Source of the DNA: Frigoribacterium sp. PvP032
Lineage (GTDB): Bacteria; Actinomycetota; Actinomycetes; Actinomycetales; Microbacteriaceae
DNA length: 64,000 nucleotides
NCBI RefSeq assembly: GCF_017833035.1
Contig: NZ_JAFIBM010000001.1
Coordinates: 3,263,709-3,327,708, forward strand
Direction: 5' to 3'
Part shown: positions 1 to 13,878 of the stretch, one piece after another
How positions within the stretch are numbered: the stretch's first letter is position 1
How the letters are laid out: every line of letters begins with the position of its first letter
Made by a program: the position numbers and the translations under genes
Notes under the pieces: generated by a model
The model's input: the letters and a program-made list of their open reading frames with translations, nothing else
What the model was told of the DNA's origin: nothing
Database searches by the model: none

Positions 1-1178
1 GCCGTCTCGTGGTCGCGGATCTCGCCGAGCAGGACGACGTCGGGGTCGGACCGCAGGATGCTCCGCAGCGCGCCGGCGAAGGTGAGGCCCGCCTTCGGGT
101 TGACCTGCACCTGGTTGATGCCGTCCATCCGGTACTCGACCGGGTCCTCGACGGTGATGACGTTGATCTCGGGACGCGCGACCGCGTTGAGCGTCGTGTA
201 GAGCGTCGTCGACTTGCCCGAGCCGGTCGGGCCGGTGACGAGGATCATGCCGTAGGGCTTCGAGTACGACGCCGCGTAGACGTCGAAGTTGCGCTCGAGC
301 AGGTTGAGGTCACGGAGGCTCATCGACGTGTTCGAGTTGTCGAGGATCCGCATGACGACCTTCTCGCCCCACACCGTCGGCAGGGTCGCGACGCGCAGGT
401 CGATCTGGCGGCCGCCGTGGCGCACCGACATGCGGCCGTCCTGCGGGCGACGGCGCTCGGCGATGTCGATCTCGCTCATGATCTTGAGGCGCGAGATCAC
501 GCCGTTCTGGATCGCCTTCGGCGCCGGCTGCATCTCGTGCAGCACCCCGTCGATGCGGTAGCGGATGCGCACGTCGTGCTCGGCCGGCTCGATGTGGATG
601 TCGGAGGCGTGGTCGGTGATGGCCTGGCTGACGAGCAGGTTGACGAAGCGCACGATCGGCACGTCGTCGTCGGGGCCGGAGGAGGCGATGTCGGCCTGGG
701 CGGACTCGACCGCACTGGTCTCCTCCTCGAGCGTCGAGGTCAGGTCGTTGAGCTCGTCGTCGGCACGGAGGTAGCGGTCGAGCGCGGCCTGCAGGTCGGC
801 GCGGTCGGCGAGCACCGGCTCGACGCCGATGCGCAGCGCAGCGCGCACGTCGTCGATCGCGAAGACGTCGCCGGGGTCGGCCATCGCGAGCAGGAGGAGG
901 CCGTCGCGCACCGCGATCGGCAAGACGCTGTGCCGGCGGCAGACGGCGGCGGGCACCATCGTCACGGCGGCGCGGTCGACGGGGTAGTCGACGAGCTCGA
1001 CGAAGTCGACGCCGTTGGCCTGGGCCCTGGCGCGGGCGACCTGCGCGGGGGTCACGGTGCCGGACTCGAGCAGCTCCCTGATGGACGCCTCCTCGTCGGC
1101 GCCCCGGCGCCCCACGCGGTCGAGGTGCTCCATGGGCAGCAGCCCGTGCAGGATCAGGATCTCGGTCATCGAAGCCAC
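1..1178 (-). CDS. pilB: PilB/GspE-family type IV pilus/type II secretion ATPase (3' end beyond window)
   Basis: Partial gene; about 392 residues of the N-terminal and central part lie in the window. The first ~150 residues form an MshEN-like N-terminal domain. The ATPase domain follows, with Walker A GPTGSGKSTT and, at the window edge, the Walker B stretch DPDVVLLGEIRD. The family powers pilin polymerisation or pseudopilus secretion from the cytoplasmic face. I place the start at GTG 1178 because a GAGGAG Shine-Dalgarno lies 8 nt upstream; an in-frame ATG at 1169 is the alternative. It is divergent from the gene at 1504. The pilus or secretion partners must lie to the left of the window. PilB and GspE are hard to separate without those neighbours. 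Confidence 0.9.
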   Translation of the reverse strand, partial: MASMTEILILHGLLPMEHLDRVGRRGADEEASIRELLESGTVTPAQVARARAQANGVDFVELVDYPVDRAAVTMVPAAVCRRHSVLPIAVRDGLLLLAMADPGDVFAIDDVRAALRIGVEPVLADRADLQAALDRYLRADDELNDLTSTLEEETSAVESAQADIASSGPDDDVPIVRFVNLLVSQAITDHASDIHIEPAEHDVRIRYRIDGVLHEMQPAPKAIQNGVISRLKIMSEIDIAERRRPQDGRMSVRHGGRQIDLRVATLPTVWGEKVVMRILDNSNTSMSLRDLNLLERNFDVYAASYSKPYGMILVTGPTGSGKSTTLYTTLNAVARPEINVITVEDPVEYRMDGINQVQVNPKAGLTFAGALRSILRSDPDVVLLGEIRDHET

Positions 1179-1503
1179 GGGTGCATCTCCTCGGTACGCG
1201 CGCCCGGCATGTCGGGGTCCTGGCGGCAGGTCGTCGGGAGTCGTCCCGAGCAGTCGCCACGCTACGGCGAGGGCGCTCGCCCGACACGTCCCAGTGAGGG
1301 TGCCCCCCGTCTGCGTCACAGCCCCTCCGGCAGGGCCGAGGAGGCGCGGCGACCGCCCCGGAAGGGGGTGGCCGTCGCCCAGAAGAGGGGGTGGCACGCC
1401 GTCGGACGCGACTGCTCTAGTGGACGACGGCGATCCTGGGCCCGACGACACGTCCGGCCCAGTTCCACGGATGGAACCCGCCGATCCCTAGGAGCCCCGC
1501 ACG
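1179..1503. other. Intergenic region between divergent genes, no gene seen
   Basis: This 325-base stretch separates the divergent pilus ATPase and the gene at 1504. It holds the upstream regions of both but no promoter I would defend. One copy of the over-represented decamer AGGAGGCGCG lies at 1339-1348. Confidence 0.5.
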
Positions 1504-2262
1504 ATGCACGGTCACGAGACGACGTTCGAGCCTGCCCGGACCGCGTCGGCGGCCCCGCAGGACCCCCCGACATCCGACGCCGGCAGCCCCGGGACCACCG
1601 GCATCACCCTGCCCGCGTTCGGCTGGACCGGCGTGGCCATCGCCCTCCACCGCCTCCAGCAGCAGCCGGCCGGGTCGATCGTGGTCGTCCACCAGGCAGG
1701 CCGGCCGCCGCTCGTCGTCGACGTCGAGTCGAACGCGTACTGGTGGGACGCCCCGCTGGCGACGTTCCCCGCCGAGCCCGTCGACGTCGAGGTCGTCGTC
1801 GAGGCCGCGGATCCCGCCGACCGGGCGACGCGCGCCCCGGGCGCCGACCTCGACGAGCTCCTCTGGCTCATCGGGAACCACTCGTTCCCGGGCGAGCTCG
1901 CCTGGTGGCTGCAGCGTGACGACCGCTACCAGCTGGTGCGCTGGCCGAGCTTCACCGCGCTGCCGCACACCCCCGAACAGCTGCGCATGACCGCGGTGCT
2001 CGTCGACGCCTCCCTGCCCGTCGTCGAGCTGGCGAGCGCCACAGGGTCGGACCCGGCCGAGGCCCGCCGCCTCGTCAACGCGTTCAGCCTGATGCGGCTG
2101 CTGCGCGCCGAGTCGCCCGAGCTCGCTGGCGCCGGCGCCGGCGCTGGTGCTGGTGCTGGTGCCGCCAGCTCGTCCGGCTCGGCTGCACCGGCCGTCGTGC
2201 CTGCGCCCCAGCGACGCCGCGCCGGCCTGTTCGCGCGGCTCCGCGACCTGCTCGGCCTCTGA
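1504..2262 (+). CDS. Hypothetical protein of unknown function, divergent from pilB
   Basis: 252 residues; I do not recognise the family. The first ~40 residues are low-complexity and Pro/Ala/Thr-rich. The middle (about 40-195) looks like a folded soluble domain rich in Trp and hydrophobic strands. Residues ~205-222 are an Ala-Gly repeat, and the C-terminus is basic (RRRAGLFARLRDLLGL). There is no signal peptide or membrane segment. The start ATG has AGGAG 9 nt upstream. Divergent placement next to a pilus ATPase suggests, but does not prove, a role in the pilus or secretion system. Confidence 0.75.
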   Translation: MHGHETTFEPARTASAAPQDPPTSDAGSPGTTGITLPAFGWTGVAIALHRLQQQPAGSIVVVHQAGRPPLVVDVESNAYWWDAPLATFPAEPVDVEVVVEAADPADRATRAPGADLDELLWLIGNHSFPGELAWWLQRDDRYQLVRWPSFTALPHTPEQLRMTAVLVDASLPVVELASATGSDPAEARRLVNAFSLMRLLRAESPELAGAGAGAGAGAGAASSSGSAAPAVVPAPQRRRAGLFARLRDLLGL

Positions 2263-2309
2263 CCGCGCGCAGACGATGCCGTCGGCTCTCGTAGCCGTAC
2301 GGCGAGGGC

Positions 2310-2849
2310 CTAGTCGAGGAGGCGCTGGTACAGCACGTGCTCGCGCCACTCCCCCGCGATGCGGAGGTAGCCCGGCGCCGTGCCGTACTGCTCGAAGCCG
2401 GCGGAGGCGAGCACGGCCCGCGACCCCGCGTTGTGCGGCAGGGCGCTCGCCTCGAGGCGGTGCAGCCGGAGGTGGGCGGCCGCGAGGTCGACGACGACGG
2501 CCAGCGCTGCCTTCGCGAGGCCCTGTCCCGTGCGCTCACGGTCGACCCAGTAGCCGACGGCCGCTTTCTGCAGCGGGCCGCGGACGATCTGGTTGAGCGC
2601 GATCGTGCCGACCACGCCGTCGCCCTCCATCAGGTGGAACGGCTGTTGCTCGCCGGCGTCGGCCGAGCTGATGCGTGCCTTGAGCATCGCGAGCTGGCCG
2701 GCGGGCTCGAAGAACGACGGCGCGCGCTCGGGATCCCAGGGGGCGAGGTGCTCGCGGTTGCGCCGGTGCGCGTCGGCGAGGGCGGCGGCGTCGCCGACCC
2801 GCGCCTCCCGCAGGAGGACGGTGTCGGTCAGGGCCTGCTCGAACTGCAC
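2310..2849 (-). CDS. GNAT N-acetyltransferase, RimJ/RimL type
   Basis: 179 residues, full length for a RimJ/RimL-like GNAT. The acetyl-CoA-binding region is near RTGQGLAKAAL at about 112-122, and the typical C-terminal NAGSRAVLASAGFEQYG follows. The family acetylates protein N-termini or small amines; the substrate here is not predictable. The start is GTG at 2849. The gene sits alone, convergent with the unknown gene to its left and divergent from map. Confidence 0.85.
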   Translation of the reverse strand: MQFEQALTDTVLLREARVGDAAALADAHRRNREHLAPWDPERAPSFFEPAGQLAMLKARISSADAGEQQPFHLMEGDGVVGTIALNQIVRGPLQKAAVGYWVDRERTGQGLAKAALAVVVDLAAAHLRLHRLEASALPHNAGSRAVLASAGFEQYGTAPGYLRIAGEWREHVLYQRLLD

Positions 2850-3017
2850 GATCCGACCCTAGGGCGTGCCCGGGTCGGGTGCCGCGCGGCCGGTGCCGCA
2901 GGCGTCGTGGGACGTCGTGGGCGAGGGCCCACGCCCACGGCGTCCCTTCTCGCCTACGCCGTAGCATTGACAGGTCAGTTGTCCCGCCGCCCGCCGGCAG
3001 ACCCGAGGAGACGCCCC

Positions 3018-3788
3018 GTGATCGAGATCTTCAGCCCCGCAGAGCTGGGCCGTGCCCGCGACTCCGGAGCGCTGGTCGGGCACATCCTGCACACCGTGTC
3101 GCAGCGCGTCGGGGTCGGCACGAACCTGCTCGAGATCGACGAGTGGACCCGCGAGATGATCGTGGAGGCGGGCGCAGAGTCCTGCTACGTCGACTACGCG
3201 CCGTCGTTCGGCCGTGGACCCTTCGGCCACTACATCTGCACCGCCGTCAACGACGCCGTGCTGCACGGCCTCCCGCACGACTACGCCCTTCGCGACGGCG
3301 ACCTGCTGACCCTCGACCTCGCCGTCGTGCTGAACGGCATCGCCGCCGACTCGGCCCTGAGCTTCGTCGTCGGCACCTCGCGCCCTGCGGGCAGCACCGA
3401 GCTGATCGAGACGACCGAACGCGCCCTGGCCGCCGCGATCGCCGCGGCCGTGCCCGGAACGAAGATGGGCGACGTCTCGTACGCCATCGGCTCGGTGCTG
3501 ACCGAGGCGGGCTACCCCGTGAACGTGCAGTTCGGCGGCCACGGCATCGGCTCGACCATGCACCAGGACCCGCACGTCGCCAACATAGGCCGCCCCGGAC
3601 GCGGCTACAAGCTGCGCCCCGGCCTGCTGCTCGCCCTCGAGCCCTGGGTGATGGCCGACACCGACGAGCTCGTCACGGACGACGACGGCTGGACCCTCCG
3701 CAGCGCGACCGGCTGCCTCACGGCGCACAGCGAGCACACCGTCGCGATCACCGACGACGGCGCGGAGATCCTGACCGTCCGCGGCTGA
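3018..3788 (+). CDS. map: Methionine aminopeptidase, type I
   Basis: 256 residues, the usual length for bacterial type I MetAP, which removes the initiator methionine from nascent proteins. The catalytic and metal-binding residues are all in place: His83 (HGLPHD), Asp100, Asp111, His175 (GGHGIGS), His182 (MHQDPHV), Glu208 (LEPWV) and Glu239 (SEHTV). The start is GTG 3018, with GAGGAG 7 nt upstream. The reading frame stays open further 5', but that part is not conserved and overlaps the opposite-strand gene. It stands alone and is convergent with the next acetyltransferase, 24 nt away. Confidence 0.93.
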   Translation: MIEIFSPAELGRARDSGALVGHILHTVSQRVGVGTNLLEIDEWTREMIVEAGAESCYVDYAPSFGRGPFGHYICTAVNDAVLHGLPHDYALRDGDLLTLDLAVVLNGIAADSALSFVVGTSRPAGSTELIETTERALAAAIAAAVPGTKMGDVSYAIGSVLTEAGYPVNVQFGGHGIGSTMHQDPHVANIGRPGRGYKLRPGLLLALEPWVMADTDELVTDDDGWTLRSATGCLTAHSEHTVAITDDGAEILTVRG

Positions 3789-3812
3789 CCCGGCGGGCGG
3801 CCTGCGGGCAGG

Positions 3813-4934
3813 TCAGTACTCGCGGAGGTAGGCGGCACGGCGGCCTGCGACCGTGAAGCCCGCATGCTCGTAGAGGCCGACAGCGCCCGTCGGGCTCGTC
3901 GAGTCGACGTCGAGCACGCAGAGCTCGAAGCCCTCGTCGGCCTGGCGGGCGAGGGCCGTCGCGAGCAACGACTGCGCGAGGTGCCGGCCGCGCCAGGCCC
4001 GCCGGACGCCGACGTAGTCGACGTGGGCGCTGCGGCCGCCGTGGGCCGGCCACTGCTCGGGCTCGACGGTGGTCAGCACGAAGGCGACCACCTCCTCCTC
4101 GCCGTCGTCGCCCCCGGCGACCGCCACGAACGACAGGTCGGGACGGAACGTCGCCGCACCGACGAGCATCCGCCACACCTCGGGCGAGCTCGCCTGGCTG
4201 CCCCAGTGGTCGACGAACGCCTCGTTGCGGGCCAGCCGCGTCGCCTCCTCCCGGTCCGCCGAGTACTCCTCGAGCCTCACCGCGGGGTCGAGGGGCACAG
4301 GCTCGACCGGACGGGTCAGGTCGCGGCTCAAGGTGCTCCACCACCGGGCCGGGCCGAAGCCCTGGCGCTGCAGCAGGGCCGCGTGGCTCTCTGCCTCCTG
4401 CTCGACGCCCGCCGCGAGGACGGCCGGCAGGACGTCGTCCGAGACCGACAGGTGCTGCTCGCCGCGCAGCCGCTGCCACTCGACGAGGTCGCGTCCGAGA
4501 CCGAGACCCCGCCTGCGCGGGTCGACGCCGCCGTCGACGGACACGCGCACGACCGACTCCCGCACCGGCCAGAGGAAGCTGAGGCCCCAGGCCACCAGCT
4601 GCCCGTCCGGCTCCTCGGCGACGACCGAGTCGCGCTCGAGGTCGATGCCCGGCATCTCGAGCAGCTGCCGCATCGACGACAGCGAGGTCACGTGCAGCGG
4701 GTGGTCGCGCGTCGCGACGCGACCGTCGAGCGCGTGCAGGGCACCGAGGTCGACGAGGGTCGCCGGGCGCCAGCTCAGCCCGTCGCGGTCACGAGGGAGG
4801 GGCGCGTCCGGCCTCGGGACCCGGGCGCTGACGGGCTCGGCGACCGAGTCGAGCCGGACCCCTGCGGCGGCCTCGCCGCGCGCGACGGTGGGCTCGACGG
4901 GCACGGACGACTGCGTGTGCTGCTCGGTGCTCAT
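3813..4934 (-). CDS. Tandem-domain GNAT acetyltransferase
   Basis: 373 residues with two GNAT-like halves. The N-terminal half (about 55-205) contains DPRRRGLGLGRDLV. The C-terminal half (about 215-373) contains VGVRRAWRGRHLAQSLL, an acetyl-CoA loop, and ends GAVGLYEHAGFTVAGRRAAYLREY. The first ~50 residues are probably disordered. The arrangement resembles MshD-like tandem GNATs of actinobacteria, but this is not necessarily mycothiol synthase and the substrate is unknown. It lies downstream of the rpoC terminator hairpin. Confidence 0.82.
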   Translation of the reverse strand: MSTEQHTQSSVPVEPTVARGEAAAGVRLDSVAEPVSARVPRPDAPLPRDRDGLSWRPATLVDLGALHALDGRVATRDHPLHVTSLSSMRQLLEMPGIDLERDSVVAEEPDGQLVAWGLSFLWPVRESVVRVSVDGGVDPRRRGLGLGRDLVEWQRLRGEQHLSVSDDVLPAVLAAGVEQEAESHAALLQRQGFGPARWWSTLSRDLTRPVEPVPLDPAVRLEEYSADREEATRLARNEAFVDHWGSQASSPEVWRMLVGAATFRPDLSFVAVAGGDDGEEEVVAFVLTTVEPEQWPAHGGRSAHVDYVGVRRAWRGRHLAQSLLATALARQADEGFELCVLDVDSTSPTGAVGLYEHAGFTVAGRRAAYLREY

Positions 4935-5031
4935 CGGTCCATACTGCCTGGTCTCGGAGGCGGGCCGCGAGCCGACCGGCCCGGCCCGCGCCTCCTCGTG
5001 GGTGCTCGGACCGACGGCGCCCTGACCGACG

Positions 5032-5078
5032 ACGACGGGCCCCGTCCCTCGCGTGGTGCGAGGGCCGGGGCCCGTCGT
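5032..5078 (-). terminator. Terminator hairpin downstream of rpoC
   Basis: Two long G/C-rich arms (the left beginning ACGACGGGCCCCG, the right ending GGGGCCCGTCGT) pair around a short loop, with only a small mismatch between CCCTCGC and GCGAGGG inside. It lies 57 nt past the rpoC stop. There is no obvious U-tract, which is common in actinobacteria. Confidence 0.7.
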
Positions 5079-5134
5079 GGTGCTGGTGACTCGGCCGACC
5101 GTCAGACCCGGGGGTCGTCAGGCCGGTCTCGTCG

Positions 5135-9016
<3,882 letters not shown>

Positions 9017-9065
9017 AATTCAGTCCCTTGTCAGATGTATCGACGTGTCGTTGTGGGAAGGGGGC

Positions 9066-12000
9066 TTAGATCTCGTCGACGTTCGACGACTCGAAGCGGG
9101 AGGAGATGTTGATGCCCAGCTCTTCGGCGGCACGGAAGACCTCGTCGTCCGTGTCGCGCAGGCTGACCGTCTGGCCGTCGGCCGAGAGGACCTCGACGTT
9201 CAGGCACAGCGACTGCATCTCCTTGATGAGGACCTTGAAGCTCTCGGGGATGCCGGGCTCCTGGATGTTCTCGCCCTTGACGATCGCCTCGTAGACCTTG
9301 ACGCGGCCGAGGATGTCGTCGGACTTGATCGTCAGGAGCTCCTGCAGCGCGTACGCAGCACCGTAGGCCTCGAGGGCCCACACCTCCATCTCGCCGAAGC
9401 GCTGTCCGCCGAACTGGGCCTTGCCGCCCAGGGGCTGCTGCGTGATCATCGAGTAGGGGCCCGTCGAGCGAGCGTGGATCTTGTCGTCGACGAGGTGGTG
9501 CAGCTTCAGGATGTACATGTACCCGACGGAGATCGGGTTCGGGAAGGGCTCTCCCGAACGACCGTCGAACAGCATCGTCTTGCCCGACGAGCCGATCAGG
9601 CGGTCGCCGTCACGCGTGGGCAGCGTCGAGTCGAGGAGACCCTCGATCTCGCGCTCGGCGGCGCCGTCGAACACCGGGGTGGCGACCTTCGTGCCGGGAG
9701 CCGCGCTGAGCGCCTCCGGCGGGAGGTTCTTGGCCCACTCCTGGATGCCCTCGACGTTCCAGCCCTGCGCCGCGATCCACCCGAGGTGGATCTCGAGCAC
9801 CTGGCCGAAGTTCATTCGACCGGGGACGCCCAGCGGGTTCAGGATGATGTCGACCGGCGTGCCGTCCGCGAGGAACGGCATGTCCTCGACGGGCAGGATC
9901 GTCGAGATGACGCCCTTGTTGCCGTGACGACCGGCGAGCTTGTCGCCCGCGGTGATCTTGCGTCGCTGCGCGATGAACACCACGACGCGCTGGTTGACGC
10001 CGGAGCCGAGCTCGTCGTCGCCGTCCTGCGAGTCGAAGACCTTGACGCCGATGACGGTTCCCTGCTCGCCGTGAGGCACCTTCAGGGACGTGTCGCGGAC
10101 CTCGCGGCTCTTCTCGTTGAAGATGGCGCGCAGGAGGCGCTCCTCGGCCGACAGCTCGGTCTCGCCCTTGGGCGTGACCTTGCCGACGAGGATGTCGCCG
10201 GGGCGGACCTCGGCACCGATGCGGATGATGCCGCGGTCGTCGAGGTCAGCCAGCAGGTCGGGGCTGACGTTGGGGAGGTCACGGGTGATCTCCTCCTTGC
10301 CGAGCTTCGTGTCACGGGCGTCGACCTCGTACTCCTCGATGTGGATCGAGGAGAGGGTGTCGTCCTTCACGAGGTTCTGCGACAGGATCATCGCGTCCTC
10401 GTAGTTGTAGCCCTCCCACGGCATGAACGCGACGAGCAGGTTCTTGCCGAGCGCGAGCTCGCCGTTCTCGGTCGCGGGACCGTCGGCGATGACCTCGCCG
10501 ACCTCGACGCGCTGACCGGCGTCGACGATCACGCGGTGGTTGTAGCTGGCGCCCTGGTTCGAGCGGTCGAACTTGCGCAGGTAGTAGTCCTGCGTGCCGC
10601 CCTCGTCGAGCTGGACCGTGACGACGTCGGCCGAGACCTCGGTGACGACACCCGCAGCGTCGGCGGTGACGACGTCGCCGGCGTCGATGGCCGTGTAGCC
10701 CTCCATGCCGGTGCCGACCAGGGGGCTCTCGCTGCGGACCAGCGGGACGGCCTGACGCTGCATGTTGGCGCCCATGAGGGCACGGTTCGCGTCGTCGTGC
10801 TCGAGGAACGGGATGAGCGAGGTCGCGACCGACACCATCTGGCGCGGCGAGACGTCCATGTAGTCGACCTCGTCCTTGGCGACGAGCTCCACCTCGCCGC
10901 CCTTCTTGCGGACCAGCACCTTGTCGTCGACGAAGTTGAAGTCGTCGTCGAGCGGGGCGTTGGCCTGGGCGACGACGAACTCGTCCTCTTCCGAGGCGGT
11001 GAGGTAGTCGATCGTGGTGCTGACGTTTCCGCCGTTGACACGACGGTAGGGCGTCTCGATGAAGCCGAACGAGTTGATGCGGGCGAACGACGCGAGCGAG
11101 CCGATCAGGCCGATGTTCGGGCCTTCCGGGGTCTCGATCGGGCACATGCGGCCGTAGTGCGACGGGTGGACGTCGCGGACCTCGACGCCGGCGCGCTCGC
11201 GGCTCAGGCCACCGGGGCCGAGCGCGCTGAGGCGGCGCTTGTGCGTCAGGCCCGACAGCGGGTTGTTCTGGTCCATGAACTGCGACAGCTGCGAGGTGCC
11301 GAAGAACTCCTTGATCGCGGCGACGACGGGGCGCACGTTGATCAGGGTCTGCGGGGTGATCGCCTCGATGTCCTGCGTGGTCATGCGCTCGCGGACGACG
11401 CGCTCCATGCGGGACAGGCCGGTGCGGACCTGGTTCTGGATCAGCTCGCCGACCGCGCGGATGCGACGGTTGCCGAAGTGGTCGATGTCGTCGACGTCGA
11501 GGCGCAGCTCGACGGCCTCGCCGTCGCGGGTGCCGTCGATCGTCTTCTGCTCGGCGTGCAGCGAGACCAGGTACTTGATCGTCGCGACGATGTCGTCGAC
11601 GGTCAGGACCGAGTCGCCGAGGGGCGCGTCGATGCCGAGCTTGCGGTTGATCTTGTAGCGACCCACCTTGGCCAGGTCGTAGCGCTTCGGGTTGAAGTAG
11701 AAGTTGTCGAGGAGCGCACGCGCGGCCTCGGCGGCGACCTGCTCGCCGGGACGGAGCTTGCGGTAGATGTCCTTGAGGGCTTCTTCCTTCGTGAGGATGG
11801 CGTCCTTCTCGAGGGTGGCCTCGATGGACGCGAAGCCCTGGAACTTCTCCGTGATCTCTTCGCTCGTGAGGCCGAGGGCCTTGAGGAAGACGGTGACGCT
11901 CTGCTTGCGCTTGCGGTCGATGCGGACGCCGACCTGGTCGCGCTTGTCGATCTCGAACTCGAGCCAGGCACCGCGGCTGGGGATGACGCGAGCCGAGTAG

Positions 12001-12557
12001 ATGTCCTTGTCGGAGGTCTTGTCCGAGGCGCGCTCGAAGTAGACGCCGGGGCTGCGGACCAGCTGCGACACGACGACGCGCTCGGTGCCGTTGATGATGA
12101 ACGTGCCGCGCTCGGTCATGAGGGGGAAGTCGCCCATGAAGACCGTCTGGGTCTTGATCTCACCGGTGAGGTGGTTCATGAACTCGGCGTTGACGTACAG
12201 AGGGGCGGCGTAGGTCTTGCCGCGCTCCTTGCACTCGTCGATGGAGTACTTGGGGTCTTCGAGCTCGGGAGCCGTGAAGCTGAGCTGCATGGTCTCGCCG
12301 AGGTCCTCGATCGGCGAGATCTCCTCGAAGATCTCCTCCAGGCCGGAGTGCAGCGCGAGGTCGGTGCGACCCTGCTCGGTCGCCTCGGCGAGGCGGGTCT
12401 TCCAGATGTCGTTGCCGACGAGCCAGTCGAAGCTCTCGGTCTGCAGCGCCAGGAGGTCGGGGACCGTCAGCGTGTCGGTGATCTTGGCGAACGAGAGGCG
12501 CGATGCGCCACGGCCGTTCTTGGGCGAGTTGGTGGATGCGGTGTTCGCAGCAGCCAA
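9066..12557 (-). CDS. rpoB: DNA-directed RNA polymerase beta subunit
   Basis: 1163 residues from the start I chose. I place initiation at TTG 12557: GGAGG sits 8 nt upstream, and the protein then begins MAAANTAST, as in relatives. An open frame reaches 12806 but runs through the promoter and is not conserved. The rifampicin region ([20 protein letters not shown] and following) has the wild-type residues. Catalytic core motifs such as HGNKGV and [13 protein letters not shown] are present. It is the first gene of the rpoB-rpoC operon. Confidence 0.96.
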   Translation of the reverse strand: MAAANTASTNSPKNGRGASRLSFAKITDTLTVPDLLALQTESFDWLVGNDIWKTRLAEATEQGRTDLALHSGLEEIFEEISPIEDLGETMQLSFTAPELEDPKYSIDECKERGKTYAAPLYVNAEFMNHLTGEIKTQTVFMGDFPLMTERGTFIINGTERVVVSQLVRSPGVYFERASDKTSDKDIYSARVIPSRGAWLEFEIDKRDQVGVRIDRKRKQSVTVFLKALGLTSEEITEKFQGFASIEATLEKDAILTKEEALKDIYRKLRPGEQVAAEAARALLDNFYFNPKRYDLAKVGRYKINRKLGIDAPLGDSVLTVDDIVATIKYLVSLHAEQKTIDGTRDGEAVELRLDVDDIDHFGNRRIRAVGELIQNQVRTGLSRMERVVRERMTTQDIEAITPQTLINVRPVVAAIKEFFGTSQLSQFMDQNNPLSGLTHKRRLSALGPGGLSRERAGVEVRDVHPSHYGRMCPIETPEGPNIGLIGSLASFARINSFGFIETPYRRVNGGNVSTTIDYLTASEEDEFVVAQANAPLDDDFNFVDDKVLVRKKGGEVELVAKDEVDYMDVSPRQMVSVATSLIPFLEHDDANRALMGANMQRQAVPLVRSESPLVGTGMEGYTAIDAGDVVTADAAGVVTEVSADVVTVQLDEGGTQDYYLRKFDRSNQGASYNHRVIVDAGQRVEVGEVIADGPATENGELALGKNLLVAFMPWEGYNYEDAMILSQNLVKDDTLSSIHIEEYEVDARDTKLGKEEITRDLPNVSPDLLADLDDRGIIRIGAEVRPGDILVGKVTPKGETELSAEERLLRAIFNEKSREVRDTSLKVPHGEQGTVIGVKVFDSQDGDDELGSGVNQRVVVFIAQRRKITAGDKLAGRHGNKGVISTILPVEDMPFLADGTPVDIILNPLGVPGRMNFGQVLEIHLGWIAAQGWNVEGIQEWAKNLPPEALSAAPGTKVATPVFDGAAEREIEGLLDSTLPTRDGDRLIGSSGKTMLFDGRSGEPFPNPISVGYMYILKLHHLVDDKIHARSTGPYSMITQQPLGGKAQFGGQRFGEMEVWALEAYGAAYALQELLTIKSDDILGRVKVYEAIVKGENIQEPGIPESFKVLIKEMQSLCLNVEVLSADGQTVSLRDTDDEVFRAAEELGINISSRFESSNVDEI

Positions 12558-12770
12558 GGAAGTTACCTCCGTGGACCCCGTCGGGTCATCACTGTCGGAC
12601 AGTATGAGTGGGTGGTGAACGGCCCTCCCGGGAACCGTCGGCCGCGCGGCAGGGTCACTGGACCGTGCCGGAGGCCGAGACCGAGGACGCCCCCGCCGCG
12701 ATATTCGGGGGACTGTCTCGGATGTGCGTCGTCGACCGAGATATGACGACGGGACGCACGAGGGAGCGCA
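12558..12770 (-). other. Long rpoB 5' leader
   Basis: About 210 bases between the predicted rpoB transcription start and its start codon. It is GC-rich and contains no gene; only the Shine-Dalgarno GGAGG near 12570 is clear. Confidence 0.5.
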
Positions 12771-12777
12771 AAGGTCA

Positions 12778-12806
12778 ATACTATGCAGCCGGGACACGCC
12801 TGGCAA
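12778..12806 (-). promoter_or_regulatory. Promoter of rpoB (housekeeping sigma type)
   Basis: Read on the minus strand: TTGCCA (12806-12801), a 17-base spacer, then TAGTAT (12783-12778). Transcription would begin near 12771 and give a leader of about 210 nt before the TTG start. It is back to back with the plus-strand promoter at 12816-12844. Confidence 0.7.
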
Positions 12807-12815
12807 GCCCTGTCG

Positions 12816-12844
12816 TTGACCTCGGGGCTGACCTCCGGTATAAC
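12816..12844 (+). promoter_or_regulatory. Promoter of the spermidine-synthase-like gene
   Basis: TTGACC (12816-12821), a 17-base spacer and TATAAC (12839-12844) give a near-consensus sigma-70-family promoter. Predicted transcription starts near 12851, about 55 nt before the ATG at 12907. Confidence 0.75.
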
Positions 12845-12906
12845 GCAGGCGGTGCCGCGGAATTCCGGCCGCGCCTCGTCGTCGGGAGGGGTGGGAGGAT
12901 CAACGC

Positions 12907-13764
12907 ATGGCCGCACCCCACGACGACCCGCCCGCCGAGGTCTCGATCGGAGCGGGCCTCGCCCGCGTCGACGAGGACAGGCACCGGCCCGGCTCGTTCA
13001 CCCTCGTCGTCGACGGCACCCCCCAGTCGCACGTCGACCTCGACGACCCGACGCACCTCGCCTTCGAGTACGTCCGCCGCATCGGCCACGCGATCGACCT
13101 GCTGCCGGAGGGGCCCCTCACGGCGCTGCACCTCGGCGGCGGCGCCCTCACGCTGCCCCGCTACGTCGAGGCGACGCGGCCCGGCTCGCGCCAGCAGGTG
13201 ATCGAGCTCGAGGCCGACCTGATCGCGCTGGTGCGCGAGCGGCTGCCGTTCCCGAGGGGCGCCTCCATCAGGCTCCGCTACGGCGACGCCCGAGAGGTGA
13301 TGGAGAAGCTGCCGGCCGGGCTGCGCGGCTCGGTCGACCTGCTCGTCGTCGACGTCTTCGGCGGGTCGCGGATCCCCGCCCACGTGACGAGCCTCGAGTT
13401 CTACACGGCCGCCTCCTCGTTCCTGTCGCCCACCGGCATGCTGATCGTGAACTCGGCAGACGGGGCGGGTCTCGCCTTCGCCCGCGGGCAGGCGTCGACC
13501 TTGTCGACCGTCTTCGAGCACGTCGCCGCCGTCGCCGACCCCGCGACCCTGAAGGGCAGGAGGTTCGGCAACGTCGTGCTGATCGGCTCGCCCTCGCCGT
13601 TGCCCACCGACCGCATGCCGCGGCTCTACTCGTCGGACCCGCTGCCGGCCAAGGTCGTGCACGGGCGCGAGCTGCGCGACTTCGTCGCCGGGGCTCCGGT
13701 CGTCACGGACGCGACCGCCGTGCCGTCGCCGGAGCCGTCGCGGAGCGTGTTCGGGAGCCGCTGA
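12907..13764 (+). CDS. Spermidine-synthase-like (PAPT-fold) methyltransferase-family protein
   Basis: 285 residues. The nucleotide-binding Rossmann core starts with LHLGGGALTLPRYV (about 74-87), followed by VIELEADL, the acidic-loop region RYGDAREVM and LLVVDVFGG. These match the spermidine synthase superfamily; many actinobacterial members are of unknown function rather than true SpeE. The start ATG is preceded by GGGAGGA. The gene is monocistronic and followed by a hairpin before csrA on the other strand. Confidence 0.8.
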   Translation: MAAPHDDPPAEVSIGAGLARVDEDRHRPGSFTLVVDGTPQSHVDLDDPTHLAFEYVRRIGHAIDLLPEGPLTALHLGGGALTLPRYVEATRPGSRQQVIELEADLIALVRERLPFPRGASIRLRYGDAREVMEKLPAGLRGSVDLLVVDVFGGSRIPAHVTSLEFYTAASSFLSPTGMLIVNSADGAGLAFARGQASTLSTVFEHVAAVADPATLKGRRFGNVVLIGSPSPLPTDRMPRLYSSDPLPAKVVHGRELRDFVAGAPVVTDATAVPSPEPSRSVFGSR

Positions 13765-13799
13765 GTCGCTGCTCGCTGCTCGCCATCGCACCGGGTCCC

Positions 13800-13835
13800 G
13801 TGCAACGCACCGGTTCTAGACGCGGTGCAGTGCAC
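13800..13835. terminator. Hairpin between convergent genes
   Basis: Arms GTGCA (13800-13804) plus GCACCG (13807-13812) pair with CGGTGC (13823-13828) plus TGCAC (13831-13835) around a ~10-base loop. It lies between the ends of the plus-strand synthase-like gene and csrA and could stop transcription from either side. Confidence 0.5.
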
Positions 13836-13878
13836 GAGATGTGGTGCAGTGTCCCGGCGGGCGACCGGACAGCGGAGG

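Noticed and set aside
9..1919. Plus-strand 636-codon frame across the pilus ATPase
   Set aside because: It is antisense to a clear PilB/GspE coding sequence and has no recognisable domain.
12558..12806. Longer rpoB N-terminus starting at 12806
   Set aside because: It contains the promoter, is not conserved in composition or sequence, and the TTG at 12557 has a strong ribosome site and the family N-terminus.
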